From assembly GCF_011043555.1 (NCBI RefSeq), contig NZ_JAAKGS010000002.1:1-64000 (forward strand): DNA of 64,000 nucleotides, read 5' to 3'. How positions within the stretch are numbered: the stretch's first letter is position 1; each line of letters begins with the position of its first letter. Source of the stretch: Sphingobacterium sp. SGR-19 (GTDB lineage Bacteria > Bacteroidota > Bacteroidia > Sphingobacteriales > Sphingobacteriaceae). Shown piece by piece: positions 47,428 through 56,980 of this stretch. Position numbers and translations under genes: made by a program. A model generated the notes under the pieces. That model ran no database searches, was not told the DNA's origin, and worked only from the letters and a program-made list of their open reading frames with translations.

Positions 47428-49007
47428 TGAAAAAAGGAATCATAGTATTATGGCTGTTTGTGGCAGCAATGGGAATATCTGTACAAGCACAACAATTTTA
47501 CAACGTATTGGACTATGGTGGAAGCAATGATAGTACCGGATTGAATACCGATGCGATTGCCAAAGCTATTGACGCTGCGGCAAGTAAAGGTGGCGGAACA
47601 GTCTATTTTCCAGCAGGGAAATATATTACCGGTCCAATACACTTTAAAAGCAACATCACCCTTTTTATCGATGCGGGAGCGGAGCTGCATTTTAGTGATG
47701 ATTTTGATCACTACCTGCCAATGGTAGAGTCCCGTTGGGAAGGAACGGAAGTAACGAATTTTTCACCTTTAATCTACGGCACCGATTTGGAAAACATCGC
47801 GATTGTAGGTCGCGGGCTCATCGATGGGCATGGAAAAAAATGGTGGGGATATTCCGAAGTAACCATCCGTGAACAAAAAGAAGGAGAAGAAACAAAATGG
47901 CAAAAGGAATTTAAGCGGCTGAACAAGGACGTCTTGGCGCCAGATTTGCCGGGATGGGTTGAACGCGGCTTTTTACGTCCGCCTTTTATACAGTTCTTGC
48001 GTTGCGAGAATGTTCAGATCAAAGATGTCAAGATACAAAACTCTCCTTTTTGGACAGTGAATCCCCAGTATTGTGATAACGTTACCGTCGATGGCGTGAC
48101 CATCTATAATCCCGAGTCACCAAATACCGATGGCATTAACCCCGAATCTTGTAGCAATGTGCATATCGCCAATTGCCATATTTCCGTCGGGGATGACTGT
48201 ATCACCATCAAGTCCGGTAAAGATCGTTCGGGTCGTAAAGTCAACATTCCGGCCGAAAATTATACCATCACCAATTGTACTATGTTGAACGGACATGGCG
48301 GTGTAGTCATTGGAAGTGAGATGTCAGGGGGTGTGAAGAATATTGTCATTTCCAATTGTGTGTTCGACGGTACAGATCGCGGGATTCGCCTCAAAACGGC
48401 GCGGGGTCGTGGTGGTGTCGTTGAAAACATCCGGGTCAGCAATATCGTGATGCGAAATATTCGCGATCAAGCTATCGTATTGAATATGCAATATGCAAAA
48501 ACGGAAGAGGAACCGGTCAGCGAAAGGACGCCTTTGTTTAAAAATGTGTATATCAGCGATATGGCTGGAACGACCAACAGGGTCGGCTTAATACTTGGAC
48601 TGGAGGAGATGCCTGTTGAAAATGTAAGTTTCAATAATATCAATATGCAGTCGAAATCGGGATTTTCTGTTGCCAACGCAAAAAATATCTCCTTTAACAA
48701 CGTGCAGGTAAATGTGGCGGATGAACCGTTTATCAAAGCAACAAATGTAAGCGGACTTCATATTAATGGAATCCAAAATTATACACCAAAGGCAGATCGC
48801 CCTATGTTGGTTTTTGAGGGGGTAACAGATGCGAATATACAGCAGAATTTCCCAAGTACCGGCACGAATACCTTCCTGGAACTTATCGGAGACGAAAATA
48901 AAGATATCTTCATACACAGCAATAATTTTAAAAATCTGCAACAGACCGTAATAGGTAATACGGCATCGGCTGTTTTGACCAACAATATTGACGTACAAAA
49001 GAAATAA
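47427..49007 (+). CDS. GH28 polygalacturonase-type hydrolase
   Basis: A 526-aa right-handed beta-helix enzyme with signal peptide (to about VQAQ, residue 22). GH28 catalytic motifs are all present: NTDGINPES (Asp about 233), VGDDCITIKSG (Asp pair about 256-257), GHGG (His about 290) and RLK (about 321-323). GH28 enzymes cleave galacturonic acid links in homogalacturonan, rhamnogalacturonan or xylogalacturonan. The SpsC-like N-terminus VLDYGGSNDSTGLNTDAIAKA is common to this group in Bacteroidota. It overlaps the previous gene by one base. Exo-acting or periplasmic action is likely because the signal is not of the lipoprotein type. Confidence 0.93.
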   Translation: MKKGIIVLWLFVAAMGISVQAQQFYNVLDYGGSNDSTGLNTDAIAKAIDAAASKGGGTVYFPAGKYITGPIHFKSNITLFIDAGAELHFSDDFDHYLPMVESRWEGTEVTNFSPLIYGTDLENIAIVGRGLIDGHGKKWWGYSEVTIREQKEGEETKWQKEFKRLNKDVLAPDLPGWVERGFLRPPFIQFLRCENVQIKDVKIQNSPFWTVNPQYCDNVTVDGVTIYNPESPNTDGINPESCSNVHIANCHISVGDDCITIKSGKDRSGRKVNIPAENYTITNCTMLNGHGGVVIGSEMSGGVKNIVISNCVFDGTDRGIRLKTARGRGGVVENIRVSNIVMRNIRDQAIVLNMQYAKTEEEPVSERTPLFKNVYISDMAGTTNRVGLILGLEEMPVENVSFNNINMQSKSGFSVANAKNISFNNVQVNVADEPFIKATNVSGLHINGIQNYTPKADRPMLVFEGVTDANIQQNFPSTGTNTFLELIGDENKDIFIHSNNFKNLQQTVIGNTASAVLTNNIDVQKK

Positions 49008-49011
49008 TAAT

Positions 49012-51801
49012 ATGCGCTTAACGTTTTTCTTTCTTTCTTTTTATATAATGGGTATCGTGACCGTGCAAGGGCAAAATAGGCTCTGGTATGATGAACCTGC
49101 TCGCGAATGGGAAGAAGCCTTGCCGATTGGCAATGGAAAGATGGGCGCCATGATATTCGGTGGCGATACGGTAGAAGAAGTGCAGTTTAATGAAGAAACA
49201 CTTTGGACGGGTGAGCCACGGAATTATAATAAACTGAGTGCTCACCGATACCTAGACACGCTCCGGCTCTTGATAGAACAGGGCAAGCAGGATGAAGCTG
49301 AAAAGTTAGCGATGGACGAGTTCATGGGTCTGAAGAGCGAATCGGAAGACAATAAGCCGTGGCTGGAGAGGATGGGAGCGGAGAGAAAGAAAGAAGACGG
49401 CGCATATACATACGATTTCGATGATACAGGTTGGTCGACGATTCCCGTGCCCTCATACGAAGGCTGGGAAGAAGTGGGTTTGGAAGGAGTTGACGGAGCT
49501 GCTTGGTTTCGTACGACTTTCGTGCTCACGGCGGACGACCTAAAAAGTGACTGGGAGCTGGATCTAAATCGAGTTCGGCAGTATGATTATACTTATGTCA
49601 ATGGCCAATTGATAGGCCATGAAGAGGGGGATGGGACAAAGCGTTTGTATACCGTTCCGAAGGAAATTCTTCGGGAAGGAACGAATGTAATTGCTGTGCA
49701 GGTGATTAACCTAGCAGGCAAAGGTGGAATTTCTGGATACAAAGACACTAGCATCCCTATTGGCTTGAAAAATGTAGCCGGGAAGTTTATCTCTATTGTT
49801 GGCGAATGGAAGTACTGGATACAAGATTCCAACGTGCCTAAGGTAGGGGTATTCCAAGCTTCCTATCAGCCGTTTGGCATATTGAAGTTTCGTTTTCCTG
49901 AGGGAGATACCCAACAATATGAACGTAGTCTAGACCTGGAACGCGGGTCGGCGGAAGTAAAATACAAACAAGCTGGTATTCAGTTTACAAGAACATATTT
50001 CGCGAGTTACCCAGACAATATGATTGCCATTCGCCTAGCGGCGGATAAACCGGGTCAGGTTTCTTTCGCCTTAGCGATGGAAACCAAGCACGAGAAACAT
50101 CGTGTGTGGAAGGTCGACAACCATACACTTGGCATGACAGTCAATGTCAAGGGAGGAGCATTGGAAGGAACGTCCTTTTTAACTGTCAAACTAGACGGGG
50201 GAACGATAACGGAAAAAGAAGGTCAGTTGTATGTGCAAGGCGCCAACGCGGCTGACGTGTACCTTACGGCAGCAACGAATTATGGAGATTACAAAACACT
50301 TTCTCCGGATTATATTGCCCCTGCCGAGGCCCATCATCAAAAAATACGGAAAAAATCCTTCTCGAAGTTGTTGACGGCCCATGAGCGTGATTATGGTGAC
50401 CTTTTCAGTCGGTTCAGTATCGACCTGGGCGGGGAAGCGCAGCGCGCTATCCCGACGGATGAACGCTTGAGACGATTTGAATCTGCTGAAGATCCTGATC
50501 TGGTTGCGTTGTATGTGCAGTTTGGGCGCTATTTGCAGATCGCGAGTGCCCGCGCGGGAACACACCCTGCCAATCTGCAGGGAATATGGAATCCCTGGTT
50601 AGAACCGTCCTGGGGAAGTAAGTATACGACCAATATCAATCTGGAGATGAATTATTGGCCGACAGAAATGCTTAACCTGAGCGAGCTGCACGGCTCTCTG
50701 TTCCAGATGATCCGGGAGCTGAGCGAGGCGGGCAAAGAGACGGCTCGTGCGTATTATGGGGCGCGTGGCTGGGTACTGCATCACAACACCGACGTGTGGC
50801 GTGGCACAGCACCGATCAATAATTCCAATCACGGTATATGGCCTGCTGGAGGCGCTTGGTTGGTTACCCATCTCTGGGAACAGTATCTCTTTAATCAGGA
50901 TCCCAAAATTATTGCGGAGCATTATGATATCATTAAGGGTGCAACGCTTTTTTTTAAAGACTTTTTGGTGAAGGATGAAAAAACGGGCTGGCTGGTCAGC
51001 ACGCCATCCAATTCGCCCGAGAATGGTGGATTAGTAAAAGGACCGACCATGGATCATCAGATTGTTCGGGCATTATTTCGTGTTTTCACTGAGTCTTCCA
51101 AACTGGTGAATAGAGATGCTCTGCTACGGGACTCCATACAAACGATGATCCCGCAGATTGCACCAAACCAAATTGGTCAGTATGGCCAGTTGCAAGAATG
51201 GCTGGAAGACATCGATGATCCGGACAATAAACACAGACACGTGTCGCATCTATGGGGCTTACATCCCGGTAACGAAATTAATATGGACGAGACACCGGAA
51301 CTAGTTGAAGCCGCGAAGCAGTCCTTAATTATGCGTGGTGATGATGGCACCGGCTGGAGCTTAGCCTGGAAGATAAACTTTTGGGCGCGACTAAAGGATG
51401 CACAGCATACCTATAAAATGATAAAAATGCTATTGCGACCTGCAGGAAGTGCAGGCGGCTCTTATCCAAACTTATTCGACGCCCACCCACCATTCCAGAT
51501 AGATGGGAATTTTGGCGGAGCAGCAGGGATCGGGGAGATGTTGGTACAGAGCCATACGTCATTTATAGATATCTTGCCGGCTCTGCCTCGGGAACTTTCC
51601 GAAGGGACCGTGCGTGGTATCAAAGCACGAGGGAATTTTGAAATTGATCTAACTTGGGGAAATCATCAGTTAAAAGAATTGTCTGTACGTTCGAATGAAG
51701 GTAAACTGCTTAAACTTCGGTATGACGGAAAAGTCGTAGAGATGCCCACGAGCAAGAAGAAGACATACACGTTCGATACAGCACTTAACCTGTTAAAATA
51801 A
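49012..51801 (+). CDS. GH95 family alpha-L-fucosidase/galactosidase with inserted beta-sandwich
   Basis: A 929-aa exported GH95 enzyme. Catalytic residues match the family: Asn541 and Asn543 (TTNINLEMNYWP), Glu670 (STPSNSPENGG) and Asp831 (QIDGNFGG). The N-terminal super-sandwich starts normally (RLWYDEPAREWEEALPIGNG) but is interrupted at about 125-275 by a GH2-type sugar-binding beta-sandwich: FDDTGWSTIPVP, WFRTTF, DYTYVNGQLIGHEEG. The family fold then resumes at FGILKFRF. Typical GH95 enzymes are about 780-830 aa, so the insertion explains the excess. Substrates in the family are alpha-linked L-fucose or L-galactose, both found in pectin side chains. The ATG at 49012 is 4 bases after gh28. 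Confidence 0.92.
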   Translation: MRLTFFFLSFYIMGIVTVQGQNRLWYDEPAREWEEALPIGNGKMGAMIFGGDTVEEVQFNEETLWTGEPRNYNKLSAHRYLDTLRLLIEQGKQDEAEKLAMDEFMGLKSESEDNKPWLERMGAERKKEDGAYTYDFDDTGWSTIPVPSYEGWEEVGLEGVDGAAWFRTTFVLTADDLKSDWELDLNRVRQYDYTYVNGQLIGHEEGDGTKRLYTVPKEILREGTNVIAVQVINLAGKGGISGYKDTSIPIGLKNVAGKFISIVGEWKYWIQDSNVPKVGVFQASYQPFGILKFRFPEGDTQQYERSLDLERGSAEVKYKQAGIQFTRTYFASYPDNMIAIRLAADKPGQVSFALAMETKHEKHRVWKVDNHTLGMTVNVKGGALEGTSFLTVKLDGGTITEKEGQLYVQGANAADVYLTAATNYGDYKTLSPDYIAPAEAHHQKIRKKSFSKLLTAHERDYGDLFSRFSIDLGGEAQRAIPTDERLRRFESAEDPDLVALYVQFGRYLQIASARAGTHPANLQGIWNPWLEPSWGSKYTTNINLEMNYWPTEMLNLSELHGSLFQMIRELSEAGKETARAYYGARGWVLHHNTDVWRGTAPINNSNHGIWPAGGAWLVTHLWEQYLFNQDPKIIAEHYDIIKGATLFFKDFLVKDEKTGWLVSTPSNSPENGGLVKGPTMDHQIVRALFRVFTESSKLVNRDALLRDSIQTMIPQIAPNQIGQYGQLQEWLEDIDDPDNKHRHVSHLWGLHPGNEINMDETPELVEAAKQSLIMRGDDGTGWSLAWKINFWARLKDAQHTYKMIKMLLRPAGSAGGSYPNLFDAHPPFQIDGNFGGAAGIGEMLVQSHTSFIDILPALPRELSEGTVRGIKARGNFEIDLTWGNHQLKELSVRSNEGKLLKLRYDGKVVEMPTSKKKTYTFDTALNLLK

Positions 51802-54800
51802 TGCGTAAAATCGTTGCCGGTATAGCCGTACTCTTTGTTCTTATTACTTCCATTTTTGCACAATCGCCGCGTCACACGGTTTCGCTCGATGAAGGATGGC
51901 ACACCATTATGGATGAACAGGACTCGTCCCGGTTTCAAGGTTTTGAACAAATATCATTTGTAGAAACAGGAGATTGGAAAACGGTAGACGTTCCACATAA
52001 CTGGGATAGCTACGGTGGATATCGGCGCTTGCTTCGAGGAAACCTCTTTGGCCACGCGTGGTACCGCAAAGAGTTCACGGTGCTGCAGAAGCCTCAAGGT
52101 AAGCGTTTTTATCTTTTTTTTGAAGGGGTAGGTTCGTATGCTACGGTATGGTTGAACGGAAAGCAGGTGGGATACCACGCTGGAGGACGCACGACATTTA
52201 CCTTGGATGTAACCGATGCCATTTATAGCGATGGACAAACCAATTTATTAGCGGTGCGTGCCGACCATCCGGCTGAAATTCGGGATTTACCGTGGGTAGA
52301 TGGGGGAGGTTCTTCGGAGCGAGGGTTTTCAGAGGGGTCACAACCCATGGGGATCTTCCGACCCGTTAGCCTTATTGTCAAGAATGATGTGAATATTGCA
52401 CCTTTTGGCGTGCACTATTGGAACGATGAAACGGCGGATGAAAGCGGTGCTGATATACAACAGACAATCGAGATTCATAATACGTCAGCTAAGGCGCGTC
52501 AGTTAACCATTGTGACGAATGTGCGCGATGCGAAGGGAAAAAAAGTATATAGTAGTAAAGATGTGCAGCAGATGGCTGCGCTTAGTACCAACGAATTTAA
52601 GTTGTCGGCTATTCATATCGCCAAACCGACGCTTTGGGATACCGAACATCCCTATTTATATACGATGGAAACCATTGTACAAGAGGGGAGACGGATATTG
52701 GATAGATTAGAAACGCCTTATGGCATACGCTCCATACGCTGGCCTAAAGGACTGAAACCTGTAGGGACGAATCAACTGCTTGTCAATGGAAAACCTGTTT
52801 TTATTCACGGTATTGCTGAGTATGAACATAAGCTGGGAGGTTCTCACGCCTTTACTGCGGAAGAAATCTCTGCGCGCGTACGCGATATGAAAGCCTTAGG
52901 CTTCAATTCTTTTCGAGATGCGCACCAACCGCATAATTTACGCTATCAACAGTTTTGGGATGAGCATGGAATATTATTGTGGACGCAAATGGCTGCCCAT
53001 ATCTGGTTTGACAATGAAGATTTTCGTACTAATTTTAAAAATCTCCTACGTGATTGGGTAAAAGAGCGTCGAAACAGCCCTTCCGTTTTTCTGTGGGGGC
53101 TGGAAAACGAAAGTACTTTACCCGAGGACTTTGCCCGCGAGTGTACAGAGCTCATCCGTTCCTTAGATCCTACAGCGTCTATTCAACGCTTAGTGACGAC
53201 CTGTAATGGCGGAAGCGGTACGGATTGGGATGTGCCGCAAAACTGGACAGGAACGTATGGCGGCGACCATCATACTTACGGAGAAGATTTGAAACGTCAG
53301 TTATTGGTCGGTGAATACGGAGCTTGGAGAACGTTGGAATTGCATGCGGAACCCCCTTATCTTCCTAACCATCCGGTGTATAGCGAAGCGCGTTTTACCG
53401 AGATCCTAGAAACGAAATTGCGGTTAGCGGATTCCGTAAAAGGGGAGGCTATCGGGCATTATCAATGGCTATGGAATTCCCATGATAATCCGGGACGTAT
53501 TCAGGGAGGCGAGGGTCTTCGTGATCTGGATAAAATTGGCCCGGTTAATTATAAGGGGTTGCTGACCCCGTGGGGCGAACCGACGGACGCGTATTATATG
53601 TACCGGGCACATTATAGCGACAAAAGCGATCCGATGGTCTACATTGCTTCGCATACATGGCCTAATCGCTGGTTAACATCCGGAATTAAAGACGCTATCC
53701 GTATCTTTTCTAATTGTGAAGAGGTAGAGCTTTTCAATGATCTGGAAAATATTTCTTTGGGTGTAAGAAAGCATCCGGGATTAGGTAGACCTTTTGAATT
53801 TAACGGAGTGAATATACGGTATAATGTGCTGTATGCAGAAGGAAGAAATAATGGGAAAACAGTTGTTCGGGATACCATTGTCCTATTCAATTTACCGCAA
53901 AGCCCGAATTTTGAAAAAATGCGCGATACCGAATCAACTTTATTGAAAGGAGAGGCAGATGTCCATTATCTATATCGGGTAAACAGTGGCGGACCCGAAT
54001 ATACGGATATATTCGGTCAACATTGGATGGCAGACCAGCCGTATACGAAATCAACTGGCTGGGGCTCTGTCTCCTGGGCGGACAACTATGATATTTATTC
54101 TGTTTTTGCCAGTCAACGGCGAACGTTTGATCCTATCAAGGGTGTGGCAGATTGGCCGCTCTTTCAAACATTTCGTTATGGTTTGGATCAATTAGCCTAT
54201 CGCTTTGATGTGCCCGACGGAAAATATCGTGTGGAGCTTTATTTCGCTGAGCCTTGGGTGGGTGGGGCCGGATTGAAGGATGCCACGGCGATGCGTATGT
54301 TCGATGTGGCAATCAACGACGTTGTACAAGAGAAGAATATCGATATCTGGAAAGAAGCAGGCCACGACGTAGCCCTAAAGCGTGTCTATGAGGTAACCGT
54401 GCAAGGTGGGCAGCTGACAGTTCGTTTTCCACATATAGCAGCCGGGCAGGCCATTATTCAGGCGATTGCGATTGCGTCGGTAGATAACAAAGTAAAAAAA
54501 GTAAATAAATTTTCTCACTTCAATGCGGAGATAAAAGCAGGAAAAAGTCTAAAAATAGCACGTTGGATGGATATCGGGCAAGTGTATGATTCTGTACAGC
54601 AGGCGACCTTCCAACAGTTGCCGGGTTTTCTGTATGGTGCGGATTATTTCCAGATCAGCAAACTGGAGGAGGACTTGACGTTTACGTTCCGGCATCCAAC
54701 GAATTTCTATCTGCTCGCTAATGGGGAGCAAAAGGGATATGAGTTTATGGGAGACTCGGTGATGAATAACAAAGGAGAATATTTGCAGGTATACCGAAAA

Positions 54801-55289
54801 GTTTTAAAAAGTGGCGAAGAGTGGCACTTGCCGAGGAACACCAAAGCCGAGCTCGTGGTATTCCAGCAGCAGAGTGGCCTGCAGCCAGCGTTTGACCTTA
54901 AGGAGTCTGTAACCTACAAGGCAAACGAAGCGGAGACTTTCCAGGGGATGATGGGAATTCACTTCCAGAAACAAGATCGTTTACAATATACGGAAAATGA
55001 CGGTTGGGTAGAATTCGAAATTAAGGTTGGGGTGGCAGATGTGTATGCCCTCATGTTGAAATACCATAACGCCTCGGACGAGACCAGAGAAGCCACCATC
55101 GAGTTGATTACAATGGATGACGTGGTACTAAAGCCGGCGGAGCGGGTACAATTGGAACCGACAAGAGAAGGTAAATGGAATTATATCGATACCGATACTG
55201 GAACGATGATTAATGCAGGTACCTACCGTATTAGGGTAAAGTCTGTCGATGCGAAGGATATTTATATTGATGCTATTGATGTCAAGTAG
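51801..55289 (+). CDS. GH2 beta-glycosidase with malectin and CBM-like domains
   Basis: A 1162-aa exported enzyme. A GH2 sugar-binding domain (about 30-200), immunoglobulin-like domain and TIM barrel carry the acid/base Glu437 (WGLENEST) and nucleophile Glu505 (VGEYGAW). A second beta region follows, then a malectin domain (about 726-893, VNSGGPEYTDIFG to RFDVPDGKYRVELYFAEPW). The C-terminal ~130 residues look like a CBM35/CBM6-type domain (WVEFEIKVGVADVYALML). The likely activity is beta-galactosidase or beta-glucuronidase on pectic side chains. It overlaps gh95 by one base and ends the operon just before a repeat element. Confidence 0.92.
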   Translation: MRKIVAGIAVLFVLITSIFAQSPRHTVSLDEGWHTIMDEQDSSRFQGFEQISFVETGDWKTVDVPHNWDSYGGYRRLLRGNLFGHAWYRKEFTVLQKPQGKRFYLFFEGVGSYATVWLNGKQVGYHAGGRTTFTLDVTDAIYSDGQTNLLAVRADHPAEIRDLPWVDGGGSSERGFSEGSQPMGIFRPVSLIVKNDVNIAPFGVHYWNDETADESGADIQQTIEIHNTSAKARQLTIVTNVRDAKGKKVYSSKDVQQMAALSTNEFKLSAIHIAKPTLWDTEHPYLYTMETIVQEGRRILDRLETPYGIRSIRWPKGLKPVGTNQLLVNGKPVFIHGIAEYEHKLGGSHAFTAEEISARVRDMKALGFNSFRDAHQPHNLRYQQFWDEHGILLWTQMAAHIWFDNEDFRTNFKNLLRDWVKERRNSPSVFLWGLENESTLPEDFARECTELIRSLDPTASIQRLVTTCNGGSGTDWDVPQNWTGTYGGDHHTYGEDLKRQLLVGEYGAWRTLELHAEPPYLPNHPVYSEARFTEILETKLRLADSVKGEAIGHYQWLWNSHDNPGRIQGGEGLRDLDKIGPVNYKGLLTPWGEPTDAYYMYRAHYSDKSDPMVYIASHTWPNRWLTSGIKDAIRIFSNCEEVELFNDLENISLGVRKHPGLGRPFEFNGVNIRYNVLYAEGRNNGKTVVRDTIVLFNLPQSPNFEKMRDTESTLLKGEADVHYLYRVNSGGPEYTDIFGQHWMADQPYTKSTGWGSVSWADNYDIYSVFASQRRTFDPIKGVADWPLFQTFRYGLDQLAYRFDVPDGKYRVELYFAEPWVGGAGLKDATAMRMFDVAINDVVQEKNIDIWKEAGHDVALKRVYEVTVQGGQLTVRFPHIAAGQAIIQAIAIASVDNKVKKVNKFSHFNAEIKAGKSLKIARWMDIGQVYDSVQQATFQQLPGFLYGADYFQISKLEEDLTFTFRHPTNFYLLANGEQKGYEFMGDSVMNNKGEYLQVYRKVLKSGEEWHLPRNTKAELVVFQQQSGLQPAFDLKESVTYKANEAETFQGMMGIHFQKQDRLQYTENDGWVEFEIKVGVADVYALMLKYHNASDETREATIELITMDDVVLKPAERVQLEPTREGKWNYIDTDTGTMINAGTYRIRVKSVDAKDIYIDAIDVK

Positions 55290-55292
55290 TCT

Positions 55293-55480
55293 TTTCTTTT
55301 TTTACCTCAAAAAAAGAAACAAAAAACCGACCAACGGGAGCTCATGAATACCAAAATAAACACAAATTCATAAATCGTCGCTGGGAATCTTTGTATAATG
55401 GGTAGGTGCAAAGGCAAATTTGTACAAATGCAAAGTTTCCAAGGCGACATTTAGTGTTAAAGAGGGGATAGTACAATACG
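55293..55480. repeat. Composite intergenic repeat element, copy B
   Basis: It is the relative of 26727-26930. It has the 11-bp T-rich/A-rich palindrome (55293-55303 with 55309-55319), a 72-nt hairpin (55377-55448) with the same GTCGC/GCGAC base, and one tail module (GCGACAT at 55444, TGTTAA at 55455). Inner stem bases differ from copy A but pairing is kept (GGAATCTTTG with CAAAGTTTCC, one mismatch). About 55 extra bases separate the first two parts. It starts 3 bases after the GH2 stop codon and may act as its terminator. Confidence 0.75.
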
Positions 55481-55569
55481 TAACTAAAAGCGATTAATAT
55501 TGTTTGGCGATAACGCGAGTAAAACGGCCTTATATTGTTCTGTGGCTATTTTTCAGAAGAAGAAGGAAA

Positions 55570-56445
55570 CTAATTCCTATTTAAATATCTCTTCTTATAC
55601 TCCAACGGAGTTAACCCCATGACCTTTTTGAAATGGCGATAGAAATTCGATACATTGTTAAAACCACATTCGAAGCAGATCACCTCGGTTGGTAGCTTAT
55701 TTTCAACTAACAGCCGGCAAGCATGGCTGATACGGATTTCCACTAGGAAGTCGTAATACGTCTTGCGGGTCATCATTTTGAAGTACCGACAGAAAGACGT
55801 GATACTGAGGTTTGCGATATTGGCAACCTCCTCCAGTGTGATATCGTTTTTGTAATGTGTATGTGTGTAGTTGAAGATATTGTTCAAACGAATATTGTCC
55901 GCTTCATTAGACTGATGAAATGTGGTTTGCGTTTTAACGATGGTTTCACATTCGTCACTTTCCGCTAGCGTTTTCAATATCTGCAATAGACAGATTACCT
56001 TTCCGAGACCGCTCTCTTTGACGCAATCGTGCATCAATTGGGCAACCACGCGCTTTGTTTCTCCTTTAATCAGCAAACCGCTTTTGGCTTTTTCAAATAA
56101 TTTTGGGATTAGGTAGGATTCGGGTAACTGAAGCAGCTGCTTACCCAGACAATCAGGCAGAAACTGCAACACGATAGCCTCAATATTGTAATCGGCGTTG
56201 TTTTGAAAATATTCATCCTTGCAACGCCATGCATGTGATAACTTTTCGCCGACCAATATAATTTCGTCTGGCGCAAATTGGCTGATATTATCCCCTATAA
56301 AACGGATGCCCTCACCGCGAATGGTGTAATGTAACTCTAGTTCAGCGTGATAATGCCATACATTTCCAAAATTGGGCATGATGTCATGTCTGGCTGAAAA
56401 TGAGCTTTCTAACTCTGCAGGAAGTTTTCGATATAAAGGTTTCAT
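55570..56445 (-). CDS. AraC-family regulator of the pectin locus
   Basis: A 291-aa regulator. An N-terminal cupin domain (WHYHAELELHYTIRGEG, near 30-47, and DEIILVGEKLSHAW) probably senses a sugar. The C-terminal AraC double helix-turn-helix is clear: EEVANIANLSITSFCRYFKMMTRKTYYDFL, then CFECGFNNVSNFYRHFKK and a closing P-x-x-YKKRY. It is divergent from the DUF3826-SusC-SusD operon and converges on the glycosidase operon. It is the obvious local candidate to control the pectin genes; its binding sites may be the GATAATAT copies in the shared spacer. Confidence 0.9.
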   Translation of the reverse strand: MKPLYRKLPAELESSFSARHDIMPNFGNVWHYHAELELHYTIRGEGIRFIGDNISQFAPDEIILVGEKLSHAWRCKDEYFQNNADYNIEAIVLQFLPDCLGKQLLQLPESYLIPKLFEKAKSGLLIKGETKRVVAQLMHDCVKESGLGKVICLLQILKTLAESDECETIVKTQTTFHQSNEADNIRLNNIFNYTHTHYKNDITLEEVANIANLSITSFCRYFKMMTRKTYYDFLVEIRISHACRLLVENKLPTEVICFECGFNNVSNFYRHFKKVMGLTPLEYKKRYLNRN

Positions 56446-56980
56446 AAATGAAACAAATTAATCCTTAAACAATGTATCCTTCTGATTAAGTTTTCGAAGA
56501 TAATATTTTTATTCGGTTATAGATGATAATATACTATAATGAAAAAAGATTGTTACAAGAGTCCTGAAGTCCTTCAGCACCTAATCAGTGTACCTTAGAC
56601 GGATTTATCGAGAAAAAAACAATTTTCTTTCTCAAAAAAAGTTTATAGATGTCAATGCAATTTTTAAATATATCGATATGATAATATTGTATACTAAGTA
56701 GGTAAATTTGGACACTAACAGATAATGCATATTACGTTACTTTGAAGATTCGATTAAAATAATGTTAGATAATAGCAAGTCGTAGAGTTAGAATAGGTTG
56801 TTTTTGAGTGTGTTGTATACTGTGTGCTATTCGCTTATACAGCTATAAGAACTTTGATTTTATTGTACGTTTTTGACTTTGTTGTAAACGCCAAAGACGG
56901 GTTTTGTACATTGTTTTTTGGGGTGTTGGTTGTTGTAGCTATTAATAAAAATAAAGAGGGAACAGATATAAATTTGAGAC
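56446..56980. other. Divergent control region of the pectin locus
   Basis: This 535-base AT-rich spacer lies between the AraC gene and DUF3826-SusCD. It holds three GATAATAT copies (56499, 56525, 56680). TAAATTTG at 56703-56710 fits the -7 consensus without a -33 TTTG. There is also a CTGAAG-TC-CTTCAG palindrome (56564-56577). A 69-codon open frame at 56824-57033 overlaps the real gene start and has no coding character, so I do not call it. Confidence 0.65.
56499..56693 (+). promoter_or_regulatory. Repeated GATAATAT sites between AraC and SusCD genes
   Basis: GATAATAT occurs at 56499-56506, 56525-56532 and 56680-56687. The last two extend to GATAATATNNTATA (14 bp), and a further match lies upstream of the pectate lyase at 63109-63122. 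The 56680 copy ends 9 bases before a -7-like TAAATTTG, so a bound activator would sit over the -33 position. This is a candidate operator for the divergent AraC protein. Confidence 0.4.

Noticed and set aside
48588..48998. 136-codon antisense open frame within the GH28 gene
   Set aside because: Shadow frame opposite a beta-helix coding region; no independent evidence.
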